A DNA stretch of 64,000 bases, taken from contig JAPLDP010000084.1 of NCBI GenBank assembly GCA_026391695.1, positions 1 through 64,000 on the forward strand, written 5' to 3'. The notes below the pieces were generated by a model. It had not been told where the DNA came from and ran no database searches. It worked only from the letters and a program-made list of their open reading frames with translations. Positions within the stretch are counted from its first letter, which is position 1, and each line of letters starts with the position of its first letter. Positions 53,861 through 62,854 of the stretch are shown piece by piece. The stretch comes from Bacteroidota bacterium (GTDB taxonomy: Bacteria > Bacteroidota > Bacteroidia > Bacteroidales > JAGONC01). The translations under genes were made by a program, and so were the position numbers.

Positions 53861-55093
53861 CTAAGATAATTTTTGTTGCAGGTATTTTTTTGAGATTTGC
53901 CGGACCGGGTACCATGCTGATCCCATTCCGATGATCATAACGGTCAGGAATACAAGCAGGAAGTCCTTTACCTGCATTCTGACAGGGTAGGCATCAATGA
54001 TAAAGGAGCCGCTGCCTGCCTCCAGTTTAATGATACCGAACCGCTGTTGTATCCAGCATATCATCGCGCCAAGCAGAAGCCCCAGCAAAGCACCCGATAG
54101 CGAAATCATCAGCCCCTCTGCCAGGAAGATCCTTTTTATCAGGGTATTGCTGGCTCCCATGCTCCATATTACACCAATGTCTTTTCTTTTATCGAGGATG
54201 AGCATGGATAATGAACCTACGACATTGAAAGTGGCGATCAGCAGAATGAATCCCAATATAAAGTAAATAGCCAGCTTTTCCGATTTCATCATTTTATACA
54301 GAAGCTCCTGCTGCTGATACCTGTTCTTGACGCTAAAGTCATCGCCGCAAAGCTGTTTCACCTGTTCCTGGATGTTTTCTTTGTCAGTCCATGAAGCCAG
54401 CCCTATTTCAATGGCCGTGACTTCGCTGGTATATTCAAGCAGGGTGCGGGCAAAGCCAACAGGCACAAGCACATATTTTGAGTCAAAATCCTGCTGTATG
54501 GAGAAAATCCCTGAAGGCGTGATAACACCTGAATTAAAAGCCTGGTCAATGGATGAAAGCGTCTTCTTGGTCCTTTTCGGGACATACACATAAATGGAAT
54601 TATCAAAAGCACTCAGGTTGACCCCGAGATAATAGGATACGCCATAGCCAAGAACCATGAAAGGGCGCGCACCCTTTTGCAGCACCAGTTCCCCTTCGAC
54701 CAGCATACTGTCCAAACCACTATATTTTTCATAGTCTTCTGATACGCCTTTGATGGTGGCAATGTATTGTTTTGAACCATATTTCAGCAGGGCATTTTCT
54801 TCAACTACTTCAGTATAACGGATCACACCGGGGATATTTCTGATCGTTTCAGCCGGCAGGCGTGATGGATCAAAGACTTTTCCCTCTTTCACAGTGATGA
54901 GCAGATCCGGATCAAAGGAATTGAACAGTTTCGTAACGATATTCTCGAATCCGTTGAAGACCGACAGGATGATGATCAGTGCCATGGTACCTACTGTGAT
55001 ACCGGCCACTGAAATCCCGGATATGATATTAATTATATTATAGGATTTCCTTGAGATAAGATACCTTCTGGCTATGAATAATGGCAGTTTCAA
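53861..55093 (-). CDS. ABC transporter permease, LolC/LolE (FtsX) type
   Basis: 410 residues: an N-terminal cytoplasmic start, one transmembrane helix (~25-48), a large periplasmic MacB-like domain (~50-270), then three transmembrane helices (~275-300, 320-350, 378-400). The pattern MKLPLFIARRYLISRKSYNIINIISGISV is standard for the LolC/E-like permeases that lift lipoproteins off the inner membrane in Bacteroidetes. It starts with TTG (55091-55093); no in-frame ATG fits. No ATPase partner lies next to it, so one must come from elsewhere. rbfA, often its direct neighbour in this phylum, is separated from it here by two genes. Confidence 0.88.
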   Translation of the reverse strand: MKLPLFIARRYLISRKSYNIINIISGISVAGITVGTMALIIILSVFNGFENIVTKLFNSFDPDLLITVKEGKVFDPSRLPAETIRNIPGVIRYTEVVEENALLKYGSKQYIATIKGVSEDYEKYSGLDSMLVEGELVLQKGARPFMVLGYGVSYYLGVNLSAFDNSIYVYVPKRTKKTLSSIDQAFNSGVITPSGIFSIQQDFDSKYVLVPVGFARTLLEYTSEVTAIEIGLASWTDKENIQEQVKQLCGDDFSVKNRYQQQELLYKMMKSEKLAIYFILGFILLIATFNVVGSLSMLILDKRKDIGVIWSMGASNTLIKRIFLAEGLMISLSGALLGLLLGAMICWIQQRFGIIKLEAGSGSFIIDAYPVRMQVKDFLLVFLTVMIIGMGSAWYPVRQISKKYLQQKLS

Positions 55094-55148
55094 GGATCGC
55101 AGGGTTAGTTGAAATACATAAGGTTATTATAACGATTATTCAGGTTAC

Positions 55149-57263
55149 TTATTTGCAGTAATTATTCAGAAATCCCAATGCTTGTGTATAGCCAAGGCGG
55201 TAAGCATCATTCCAGTCTCTGCAGGCAGCTGCCAGGTCATTAAGATGAAATTTGGCTACACCCCTATTAAAATAGGCTAAGCTGTAACTTGGATACATAT
55301 TGATGGTCCGGGTAAAATCCTGCACCGCACCCTGATAATCCTCCATGCTCAGTTTGGTATATCCCAGGCCGTGTAAAGCTTGGACATTGTTGGGACTGAT
55401 CCTGAACGAGAGGGTAAAATCTGCAATTGCACCCTGATAATCCTTCATTAATATTCTTGTGTTCCCGCGGTTAATATAGGCCATGACATAATAGGGATTA
55501 TACTTCAGACAAGTCGTGAAGTCCTGAATGGCTTTCTGATACTCTTCAAGTTTCTGCCATGCCATGCCACGTCCGTTATAAGCGGAGACATATTCATTAT
55601 CCAGGCGGAGGGCTTCATTAAAATCCTTTAGTGCTTCCTGGGTCTGTCCAAGTGTCAGTTTTGTAATACCCCTGTTACTTAATGCCAATGAGAACGTCGG
55701 TTCCATCCTGATTGCCAGATCATAATCGCGGAGTGCCCCTGCATAATCACCTGTGTGATGTTTGGCTAATCCCCGTGCATTCAGCATAATAGCCTGGTTG
55801 GGATTCAATTCATGAGATTTGTTGAAATACTGAATCGCCTTTTCCGGTTTTCCAAGATCAAGATAACTGTTGCCCAGGGAGGTATAACCGAAGTAAAGTT
55901 TTGGAAATCTTGTCACCAGGTCTTCAAAAAGGGTTATACTATCATGCCATACTTTGACGCGCAGATAAGTAGAAACGCCAAAAAACAACAGATAAACAGC
56001 AAATATTGAAAGAAGAAAGTACTTAATTTTTGGCCAGCGCGATGCTAATTCCAGAACAATAATTCCTATCAACAAATAAATTCCTATCGATGGGAAATAA
56101 GTATAGCGATCAGAAACATAACTCTCATTAATATAAATATTTAAGACTGGAAGGATGGTGATAAAATAGAATGCGATAGCTGCAGTTAGTGCACGAATCC
56201 GGTTATAAAAAAAGATCCCTGCTGCGATCATCAGAAGAATAGGTAACACGAAAACGAGATCTACCAGCTTATAACGATCAGGATAATACAATTTCGGCAA
56301 AGGATAAACCACTGATAATTTATAAGGAACAACTGATCTTGTCACCCACTCAGTGAGACGGGAAGAGTGGAAAGAAGCCTTGTAAGCCATATAAGTGGGC
56401 TTATTTGGGAAGGATTTTATCGAAATTCTATTGTGTAGTGCTTCCCTTCCAGGAGTAAGTGCATGATATGCATGAGGCGGAGACCAAAAAAATCCGTAGA
56501 ATCCCAAACCAATCAGTAGAACTATAAAAAAAGGTACCTTTTCACTGATAAGATTAAAGTTTATCTTTCTCTTGAATAAAAAGTCAATAAGAAAAAGGAT
56601 AACCGGCAGGGTAATGATCATTGATTTGCACATTAACCCAAAAAGAAATAAGATGCTTCCGACAAGGATATTGTAATACTTTCTTCCGGTTAAATAATTA
56701 ACATAGCAGTATAAGCTTGATAAATAGAAGAATCCAAACATCACATCTTTACGTTCGACTGCCCAGGCTACAGATTCAACTTTTAGCGGACTGATGCCGA
56801 ACAGTGCTGCGACGAGAAGTGCAATCCATGGAGTGAATTCATTCTGAGGATATGTTTTTCGAAATAACTTTAGAAGAATTAAAAACAGAAAGATCGTGTT
56901 TGCTATATGGAATAAGAGATTTGTCGTGTGAAATACCACTGGATTTAAACCAAAGATCTTTTTCTCAATGGCCCAGGATAAATAGACCAGGGGTTTATAC
57001 CACGGTGTGAAATTGTGTTCTGTAAAAATATTAACCAGACTTTTTGAATTTAATTCTTTTATGAGTAAGTTATTATATATGAATTTCTTATCATCATAAT
57101 CCACAAATCCGTTTTTAAAAACAGATGAAAATGAAGCCAGGACGATGATGACTAATGAGATCGACATCCAGAGCACCAGACGTTTCCTTTTCGTATCACC
57201 TTCATGGCTTTCCGGCAACGTATTATTCTGAGTCCTTTCTGATTTGGAAATGATCTTTACCAT
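55149..57263 (-). CDS. TMTC-like GT-C protein with TPR repeats
   Basis: 704 residues. The N-terminal ~425 carry about 10-11 hydrophobic segments and GT-C features: an acidic motif FVDYDDKKFIYNN in the first loop and the FGISPLKVESVAWAVERKDVMFGFFYL stretch typical of TMTC-type O-mannosyltransferase-like proteins. The C-terminal ~260 residues are about 7-8 tetratricopeptide repeats (for example LGNSYLDLGKPEKAIQYFNK and NRGNTRILMKDYQGAIADFT). A glycosyltransferase acting on exported proteins is possible, with TPRs for partner binding. It is AT-richer than its neighbours and sits, with the methyltransferase, between rbfA and the permease, where I do not expect it. Confidence 0.8.
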   Translation of the reverse strand: MVKIISKSERTQNNTLPESHEGDTKRKRLVLWMSISLVIIVLASFSSVFKNGFVDYDDKKFIYNNLLIKELNSKSLVNIFTEHNFTPWYKPLVYLSWAIEKKIFGLNPVVFHTTNLLFHIANTIFLFLILLKLFRKTYPQNEFTPWIALLVAALFGISPLKVESVAWAVERKDVMFGFFYLSSLYCYVNYLTGRKYYNILVGSILFLFGLMCKSMIITLPVILFLIDFLFKRKINFNLISEKVPFFIVLLIGLGFYGFFWSPPHAYHALTPGREALHNRISIKSFPNKPTYMAYKASFHSSRLTEWVTRSVVPYKLSVVYPLPKLYYPDRYKLVDLVFVLPILLMIAAGIFFYNRIRALTAAIAFYFITILPVLNIYINESYVSDRYTYFPSIGIYLLIGIIVLELASRWPKIKYFLLSIFAVYLLFFGVSTYLRVKVWHDSITLFEDLVTRFPKLYFGYTSLGNSYLDLGKPEKAIQYFNKSHELNPNQAIMLNARGLAKHHTGDYAGALRDYDLAIRMEPTFSLALSNRGITKLTLGQTQEALKDFNEALRLDNEYVSAYNGRGMAWQKLEEYQKAIQDFTTCLKYNPYYVMAYINRGNTRILMKDYQGAIADFTLSFRISPNNVQALHGLGYTKLSMEDYQGAVQDFTRTINMYPSYSLAYFNRGVAKFHLNDLAAACRDWNDAYRLGYTQALGFLNNYCK

Positions 57264-57302
57264 AGCAACTTTTCAATATTTCGGGCTGTTATATTAATTG
57301 TT

Positions 57303-58109
57303 TCATCTCCATGCTTTTACGAGCAATCCTGTTCCTGTCCTTTGCCTGAAATTCAAATCAATACAGTTCAATAGGAGTGCAAAAGGCATAACGGCCAGAT
57401 AGTAAAAAGGCAGAAGGATGAAAAAAAGTTTGGATATGCCAAGCAGGACAATCGGGTATTTCATCGATAATCTCCATGAAATCTGACCGGGGATGCCATA
57501 CGTATAACTGGCTTCAATTTGGCTGAATCCGGAGCTTTTCAGTTTCTCCCTGATCTCTTCCATGTTGTATCCTTCTCTTACATGTTCTTCGATAAAGGAT
57601 TCCTGACCGTGCTCATGCACATCCGATCCGCCTTTGTCGGATGGTGTTGAAATCAACAACAGACCACCCTTTTTAAGCGATTCTGAAAAGTTATTAAGGA
57701 CAATAAGGTCTTCTCCGATATGTTCCATCACATCAACACACAGGATCAGGTCGTAAGCGGCTGTTTTTTTATACGTAATCAGATCAGCATAAATAAAATG
57801 GGCGTTGTTCAGGCCTGCCCTGCTGAAAAACTGGTTACAGTCATTGATTTGTTCCTGTTTAAGGTCTATACCGGTTATGGACATATTCCTCCATTTATTT
57901 GCCATGTAGAAGCTGTATTGTCCGAAGCCGGATCCTGCATCAAGCACCTGCCCTTCACCCTGTTGTGCGGCAGACCAGGATATCAGCTCACGCCTCACAT
58001 GCCATGACCGCAAAAGCAACAGGTCGAGGAGTTTATAGAAAATTTTCCGGAGCCATATGGTTTTATTGAACACTATCCCCAGACGCCGTTTAATTGGATC
58101 ATATTCCAT
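57303..58109 (-). CDS. SAM-dependent class I methyltransferase
   Basis: 268 residues with the SAM-binding motif I VLDAGSGFGQYSFYMA (~54-69), motif II around ITGIDLKQEQI, and the CVDVMEHIGEDL acidic motif. The C-terminal ~60 residues hold a hydrophobic stretch (~218-252), so it may associate with the membrane. The acceptor is unknown. It starts at the ATG 58107-58109 and is followed 40 bases later by the TPR gene. An SAM methyltransferase of a polyprenyl or sugar substrate would fit the neighbouring GT-C gene, but this is inference. Confidence 0.82.
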   Translation of the reverse strand: MEYDPIKRRLGIVFNKTIWLRKIFYKLLDLLLLRSWHVRRELISWSAAQQGEGQVLDAGSGFGQYSFYMANKWRNMSITGIDLKQEQINDCNQFFSRAGLNNAHFIYADLITYKKTAAYDLILCVDVMEHIGEDLIVLNNFSESLKKGGLLLISTPSDKGGSDVHEHGQESFIEEHVREGYNMEEIREKLKSSGFSQIEASYTYGIPGQISWRLSMKYPIVLLGISKLFFILLPFYYLAVMPFALLLNCIDLNFRQRTGTGLLVKAWR

Positions 58110-58151
58110 AAACGCTTAATTTAAGATCCATGTATTCATCATATGACAGGA

Positions 58152-58490
58152 TCATTTCTTAAGTAATTCTTCGATTTTTTCGATATAATCCAGAGAGTCA
58201 TCCAGGAAGAATTCCAATTCAGGCATGATACGGACCTGGTTTTTAATACGTACAGCCAGTCTTTTCCTGATCTCCCTGGATTGCAGGCATATTTTACCCA
58301 GCAGCTCATTTTTATCCTTTATGGCAAATAAACTGACGTATATTCTGGCAATGGAGAGGTCTTTTGTAACATGAACCCTGGTAACGGTTATCATCGCCCC
58401 TTCAAAGAGGTTGCGGCCCTCATAAAGGAAAATCTCAGCCACTTCCTTCTGAATCAGTCGCGATATCTTATTTTGTCTTTTTGTTTCCAT
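58152..58490 (-). CDS. rbfA: Ribosome-binding factor A
   Basis: 112 residues of RbfA, a KH-fold protein that helps mature the 30S subunit, especially in the cold. Motifs: METKRQNKISRLIQKEVAEIF at the start and later VTRVHVTKDLSIARIYVSLF and MPELEFFLDDSLDYI. I choose the ATG at 58490; the longer open frame to 58574 includes the promoter and is rejected. The -7 element TACCTTTG lies only 4 bases upstream of the ATG, so the mRNA may be leaderless or nearly so. Confidence 0.93.
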   Translation of the reverse strand: METKRQNKISRLIQKEVAEIFLYEGRNLFEGAMITVTRVHVTKDLSIARIYVSLFAIKDKNELLGKICLQSREIRKRLAVRIKNQVRIMPELEFFLDDSLDYIEKIEELLKK

Positions 58491-58494
58491 GATA

Positions 58495-58502
58495 CAAAGG
58501 TA
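58495..58502 (-). promoter_or_regulatory. rbfA -7 element, 4 bases from the start codon
   Basis: TACCTTTG on the minus strand followed by TATC and the rbfA ATG. A start site expected a few bases downstream of the -7 box would fall at or inside the start codon. Confidence 0.5.
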
Positions 58503-58592
58503 AGATTTTGCGAACTTACCGAAAAATCTTGTATTATTTAATCGAATTGGCATATATGGACAATTTACGATCATAATTGTCTGTTTTCATTT

Positions 58593-58600
58593 TATATTTG
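58593..58600 (+). promoter_or_regulatory. ABC exporter -7 element, 5 bases from the start codon
   Basis: TATATTTG followed by CATGG and the ATG at 58606. No strong -33. Divergent from the rbfA promoter. Confidence 0.5.
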
Positions 58601-58605
58601 CATGG

Positions 58606-60447
58606 ATGAAAAAGCTGATCAAAATACTGCATTATGCTCTCTCATATTCAGGCTATGCCAGCCTGAACATACTTTTCAACATTCTATCGATACTCTTCTC
58701 CCTGGTTTCTTTCGCCCTTTTCATTCCAATCCTTCAGATGCTGTTTAAAACTACTGAAATACCCGGAACAAAGCCGCCGTTCACATTGTCCAGTTTTGAG
58801 TCGGTAAAACAGAATTTTTATTATGAGATCGGACGGATGATCCATGAACGGGGAGAGATGACAGTCCTGATGTATATTGCCATTTCCATTGTGGTTCTGT
58901 TTTTTCTCAAGAACCTGTTCCGGTACCTCGGCATGTTTTTTCTTGCGCCCCTGCGCAATGGCGTTGTCAAGGATATCAGGAATGAAATGTATTTAAAGAT
59001 ACTCATCCTGCCCTTATCCTATTACACCGAGCAAAAAAAAGGTGACCTCATCTCGCGTATGACATCAGATGTGCAGGAGGTTGAGTGGTCGATCATGAGC
59101 TCTCTGGAAATGATTTTCCGTGAGCCTCTCACCATCCTCTTTTTTGTCATCACCCTTTTTCTCATCAGCCCATCCCTCACAGTTTTTGTTCTTGTCCTGT
59201 TGCCCATCAGTGGTTACCTGATCGGGCAGGTGGGTAAAAGCTTAAAAAGGACCTCCATGAAGGGACAGAGAAAGATGGGAGAGTTATTATCTATTATTGA
59301 AGAGACTATTTCCGGTTTGCGGATTATCAAAGCTTTTAATGCCATCCCATCGGCTGAGCAAAATTTCAATGACCATAACCGGTCCTACTTCCGGTTAATG
59401 ACACGTCTGTACCGGAAACGTGACCTGGCATCGCCGCTGAGTGAGTTTCTTGGTGCACTGGTAATGGTCGTTGTTCTCTGGTTCGGGGGCCGGCTTGTTC
59501 TGGGTCCGCAAAATCCTCTGGATGCGGCAACATTTATCGTTTACCTGGGCATTTTCTCCCAGCTCATACCTCCTGCAAAAGCTATCACCACGGCAGTGTA
59601 CAACATTCAAAGGGGCGCCGCCTCTGTCGAACGCATCGAAGAAGTCCTGAAAGCCGAGGAGGTCATCGTCGAAAAACCTGATGCCAGACGGGTTAGCGAG
59701 TTCAAACAGGAAATAGAATTCCGTGATGTCTGTTTTTCATATGCCCCAGCTGATAATAAAGCAGAACAGGAGGTGCTGAAGGACATCTGCCTGCGCATTC
59801 CCAAGGGCAGGACCATCGCCCTTGTCGGACCTTCCGGTGCCGGGAAGACCTCAATGATCAACCTGTTACCACGATTCTATGATGTGACAAAAGGGGAGAT
59901 ACTCATTGACGGTATACCTCTTAAAGACCTGGTCATTTCGGATGTGAGAGGATTGATGGGCCTCGTCACGCAAGAATCTATTTTGTTTAATGACACAGTC
60001 TTTAACAATATCGCCCTTGGAAACAGGAAGGCAACAATGGAAGAGGTGGAGGCTGCAGCCAGAATTGCCAATGCCCATGAGTTCATCATGAAGATGGACA
60101 ATGGATATTTTACCAATATTGGCGACAGGGGTACCAAACTGTCGGGAGGACAGAAACAAAGGTTAAGTATTGCCAGGGCGGTGCTGAAAAATCCGCCGAT
60201 CATGCTGCTGGATGAAGCCACCTCATCCCTCGATACAGAATCGGAGCGTCTCGTCCAGGATGCATTGATCAATCTCATGAAGAACAGAACATCCGTTGTC
60301 ATCGCCCATCGCCTGTCGACCATCCAGTTTGCCGATGAAATCATCGTCCTGGATAACGGTGAAATCGTTGAAAGAGGCTCGCACCAGGAACTTATTGAAC
60401 ATAATGGCCTCTATAAAAAACTCCATGCCCTTCAATCCTTTAAATAA
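58606..60447 (+). CDS. ABC exporter, fused permease and ATPase (MsbA-like)
   Basis: 613 residues: six transmembrane helices (~1-330), then an ATPase with Walker A GPSGAGKTSMINLLPRFY, signature LSGGQKQRLSIARAVL and Walker B PIMLLDEATSSLD, with the H-loop in VIAHRLSTIQ. The type is a half-transporter that dimerises, like MsbA (lipid A) or multidrug exporters. No substrate-specific feature was seen. The -7 element lies immediately before the ATG, and rbfA is divergent. Confidence 0.93.
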   Translation: MKKLIKILHYALSYSGYASLNILFNILSILFSLVSFALFIPILQMLFKTTEIPGTKPPFTLSSFESVKQNFYYEIGRMIHERGEMTVLMYIAISIVVLFFLKNLFRYLGMFFLAPLRNGVVKDIRNEMYLKILILPLSYYTEQKKGDLISRMTSDVQEVEWSIMSSLEMIFREPLTILFFVITLFLISPSLTVFVLVLLPISGYLIGQVGKSLKRTSMKGQRKMGELLSIIEETISGLRIIKAFNAIPSAEQNFNDHNRSYFRLMTRLYRKRDLASPLSEFLGALVMVVVLWFGGRLVLGPQNPLDAATFIVYLGIFSQLIPPAKAITTAVYNIQRGAASVERIEEVLKAEEVIVEKPDARRVSEFKQEIEFRDVCFSYAPADNKAEQEVLKDICLRIPKGRTIALVGPSGAGKTSMINLLPRFYDVTKGEILIDGIPLKDLVISDVRGLMGLVTQESILFNDTVFNNIALGNRKATMEEVEAAARIANAHEFIMKMDNGYFTNIGDRGTKLSGGQKQRLSIARAVLKNPPIMLLDEATSSLDTESERLVQDALINLMKNRTSVVIAHRLSTIQFADEIIVLDNGEIVERGSHQELIEHNGLYKKLHALQSFK

Positions 60448-60460
60448 ACCTTTCTTTCTC

Positions 60461-60488
60461 TTGTAATTCAACAAACTTCTTATCTTTG
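60461..60488 (+). promoter_or_regulatory. Candidate promoter for the M20 peptidase gene
   Basis: TTG at 60461-60463, then a 17-base gap and TATCTTTG at 60481-60488, 23 bases before the ATG. Confidence 0.45.
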
Positions 60489-60511
60489 AACATGTGACAA
60501 ATTAATTTTCG

Positions 60512-61711
60512 ATGAATCATCTGAAGGAACGTATAAAAGCCCTCTCCATTGAGTATCAGCAGGAGATCGTTGAGATCAGGCGACATTTTCATGCCAATCC
60601 TGAACTCTCTATGCAGGAATATAGGACCTCTGCAAGCATTGCATCATACCTGGAAAGTTATGATATTCCCTTTAAAAAAGGTATGGCCAGAACCGGTATC
60701 GTCGGTATTATTGAAGGCCAGGATCCTGCATCAAAGGTCATCGCCCTGCGTGCTGATATGGATGCTTTGCCGCTGGACGAAAAAAGCGATGTACCATACT
60801 CCTCAAAAATCAGTAATGTCATGCATGCCTGCGGGCACGATGTGCATATGGCCTGCCAGCTTGGTGCAGCAAAGATCCTTAAAGCCCTTTCAAATGAATA
60901 CAGCGGCACAGTGAAACTGATATTTCAGCCTTCAGAAGAACAATATCCCGGTGGGGCGATCATGATGATCAATGAGGGTGTCCTCGAAAATCCCCATGTT
61001 GACAAGATATTCGGTTTACATGTTTACCCCGATCTTGATGCCGGTAAGGTTGGAATGAAGGCAGGAAAATATATGGCCTCAAGCGATGAATTATATTTTA
61101 CCGTCCGTGGCAGAGGCGGGCATGGCGCCACACCCCATCTGAATATTGACCCGATAGTCATCTCAGCCAATATCATCCAGGCGCTGCAGACTATTACCAG
61201 CAGGTCTTCCTCACCTCTTAATCCCACGGTTCTGACAATAGGACGTGTAATGGCCAACGGCAAAACCAATATCACACCCGATGAGGTGATCATGGAAGGG
61301 ACATTACGCACCTATGATGATGCCTGGAGAAAAGAAGCTATTGATAAAATCATTACTATTGCCCAGTCGGTCGCTAATGCCTATGGAGGTTCATGTGAAA
61401 TATTTGTCGATAAAGGTTATCCTTTTCTTTATAATGATCCCGGAACAACGGCTGCTGTCAGGAATTATGCTGAGGAGTTACTCGGAAAAGATCAGGTTGT
61501 TGAACTGGATATGCGGATGACAGCCGAAGATTTTGCCTATTATGCCCATGCCCGTCCGGCTTGTTTTTACAGGCTGGGCATAAGAAATGAGGCGAAAGGC
61601 ATCACTGCTAATCTGCACAATGCACAGTTTGATGTTGATGAAAGCTGTTTGGCTGTCGGTATGGGTTTGATGGCATGGATTGCCGTTAATGAATTATTTC
61701 AGGATAAGTAA
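60512..61711 (+). CDS. M20 family amidohydrolase/peptidase
   Basis: 399 residues of the M20D (IAA-amino-acid hydrolase/carboxypeptidase) group: RRHFHANPELSMQEYRT at the start, metal ligands in MHACGHDVHMA and PSEEQYPGGA, the GLHVYPDLDAGKVG strand, and a dimerisation domain around residues 185-300 with the GRGGHGATPHL motif. It likely cleaves an N-acylated or aminoacylated substrate, which cannot be named. Start is the ATG at 60512. It is followed 37 bases later by mtnA. Confidence 0.92.
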   Translation: MNHLKERIKALSIEYQQEIVEIRRHFHANPELSMQEYRTSASIASYLESYDIPFKKGMARTGIVGIIEGQDPASKVIALRADMDALPLDEKSDVPYSSKISNVMHACGHDVHMACQLGAAKILKALSNEYSGTVKLIFQPSEEQYPGGAIMMINEGVLENPHVDKIFGLHVYPDLDAGKVGMKAGKYMASSDELYFTVRGRGGHGATPHLNIDPIVISANIIQALQTITSRSSSPLNPTVLTIGRVMANGKTNITPDEVIMEGTLRTYDDAWRKEAIDKIITIAQSVANAYGGSCEIFVDKGYPFLYNDPGTTAAVRNYAEELLGKDQVVELDMRMTAEDFAYYAHARPACFYRLGIRNEAKGITANLHNAQFDVDESCLAVGMGLMAWIAVNELFQDK

Positions 61712-61748
61712 CAGAACAGAGAGGTGACAAGCGGATCATATTTATGCG

Positions 61749-62825
61749 ATGAAGGTTAACAACAGGGAATACCGGACTATATGGATGGATGATCAGAAGG
61801 TTTATATGATCAACCAGAACCTTTTGCCTTTCCGTTTCGAAATATTTACAGTACTGGATTACAGGCAGTTATGTCGTGCTATCGTGATGATGACCGTCAG
61901 GGGTGCCGGTGCCATTGGCGCTGCTGCAGGCTTTGCCATGGCACTGGCATTTAAGGAAGCGGAACAGACGAAGAAGATAGATCTTCCTGAAATTGCTCGG
62001 AAAGAAATAGAATCGACAAGGCCTACTGCACAGAATCTCTTTTATGCTACACGGAGAGTATATGATGCAGGACTGCGATCTTTCCGGCATGCTTATGATG
62101 AAGCACAGCAAATAGCTGATGAAAATGCCGCGGAGGGTCGCAAAATTGGAGAGTATGGTGCGGAGCTTTTATCTGATGGTTGCCGGATTGAAACTCACTG
62201 CAATGCCGGGTGGCTCGGTTTCGTCGATTATGGCACAGCCCTTTCACCTGTTTATCTGGCTCACCGGTCAGGGAAAAAATGTTTTGTTTATGTTGATGAA
62301 ACCCGGCCCAGAGGACAGGGAGCCAAACTGACAGCCTGGGAGCTCCAAAATGAAGGAGTACCCCACTGTATCATCACGGATAATGCCGGTGCTTATCTGA
62401 TGTCACAAGGTTTAATCGACATCATGATCGTCGGAGCCGACAGGGTCGCAGCTAATGGTGATGTGGCCAATAAAATCGGCACCTTCGAGAAGGCCATCGC
62501 CGCCAGAGAATTTAATATCCCGCTTTATGTGGCTGTTCCTGCATCAACATTTGATATGAATTGCCCATCAGGTTCTGAAATACAAATTGAAGAAAGAAGC
62601 ACGGATGAGGTCCTGTTTCAGGAAGGGATGACAGATCATGGTGAGATTATCAGGGTACGTATTTCTGCCCCTGGATCGGAGGCCATCAATCCTGCTTTTG
62701 ACATAACACCGGCTCGTTATATTACTGGTTTGATTACGGAAATGGGGATTATTAAACCCACGGAAATGGAGATTCATAGTCTGCTCGTGAAAGCTGCTAC
62801 CGGTAGCAATGATATTCCATGTTAG
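61749..62825 (+). CDS. mtnA: S-methyl-5-thioribose-1-phosphate isomerase
   Basis: 358 residues of the MtnA/eIF2B-like family, the aldose-ketose isomerase of methionine salvage. The catalytic Cys is in GCRIETHCNAGWLGFVDYGTA and the Asp in IVGADRVAANGDVANKIGT; the C-terminal Arg/Asn-containing PAFDITPARYITGLITEMG motif is standard. Length is normal. No other mtn gene is in the window, so the salvage pathway cannot be judged. Other bacterial members of the family act on ribose 1,5-bisphosphate; the presence of ETHCNAG favours MtnA. Confidence 0.92.
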   Translation: MKVNNREYRTIWMDDQKVYMINQNLLPFRFEIFTVLDYRQLCRAIVMMTVRGAGAIGAAAGFAMALAFKEAEQTKKIDLPEIARKEIESTRPTAQNLFYATRRVYDAGLRSFRHAYDEAQQIADENAAEGRKIGEYGAELLSDGCRIETHCNAGWLGFVDYGTALSPVYLAHRSGKKCFVYVDETRPRGQGAKLTAWELQNEGVPHCIITDNAGAYLMSQGLIDIMIVGADRVAANGDVANKIGTFEKAIAAREFNIPLYVAVPASTFDMNCPSGSEIQIEERSTDEVLFQEGMTDHGEIIRVRISAPGSEAINPAFDITPARYITGLITEMGIIKPTEMEIHSLLVKAATGSNDIPC

Positions 62826-62854
62826 GATGAACAAATTATGTCGTTTGAGATTAT

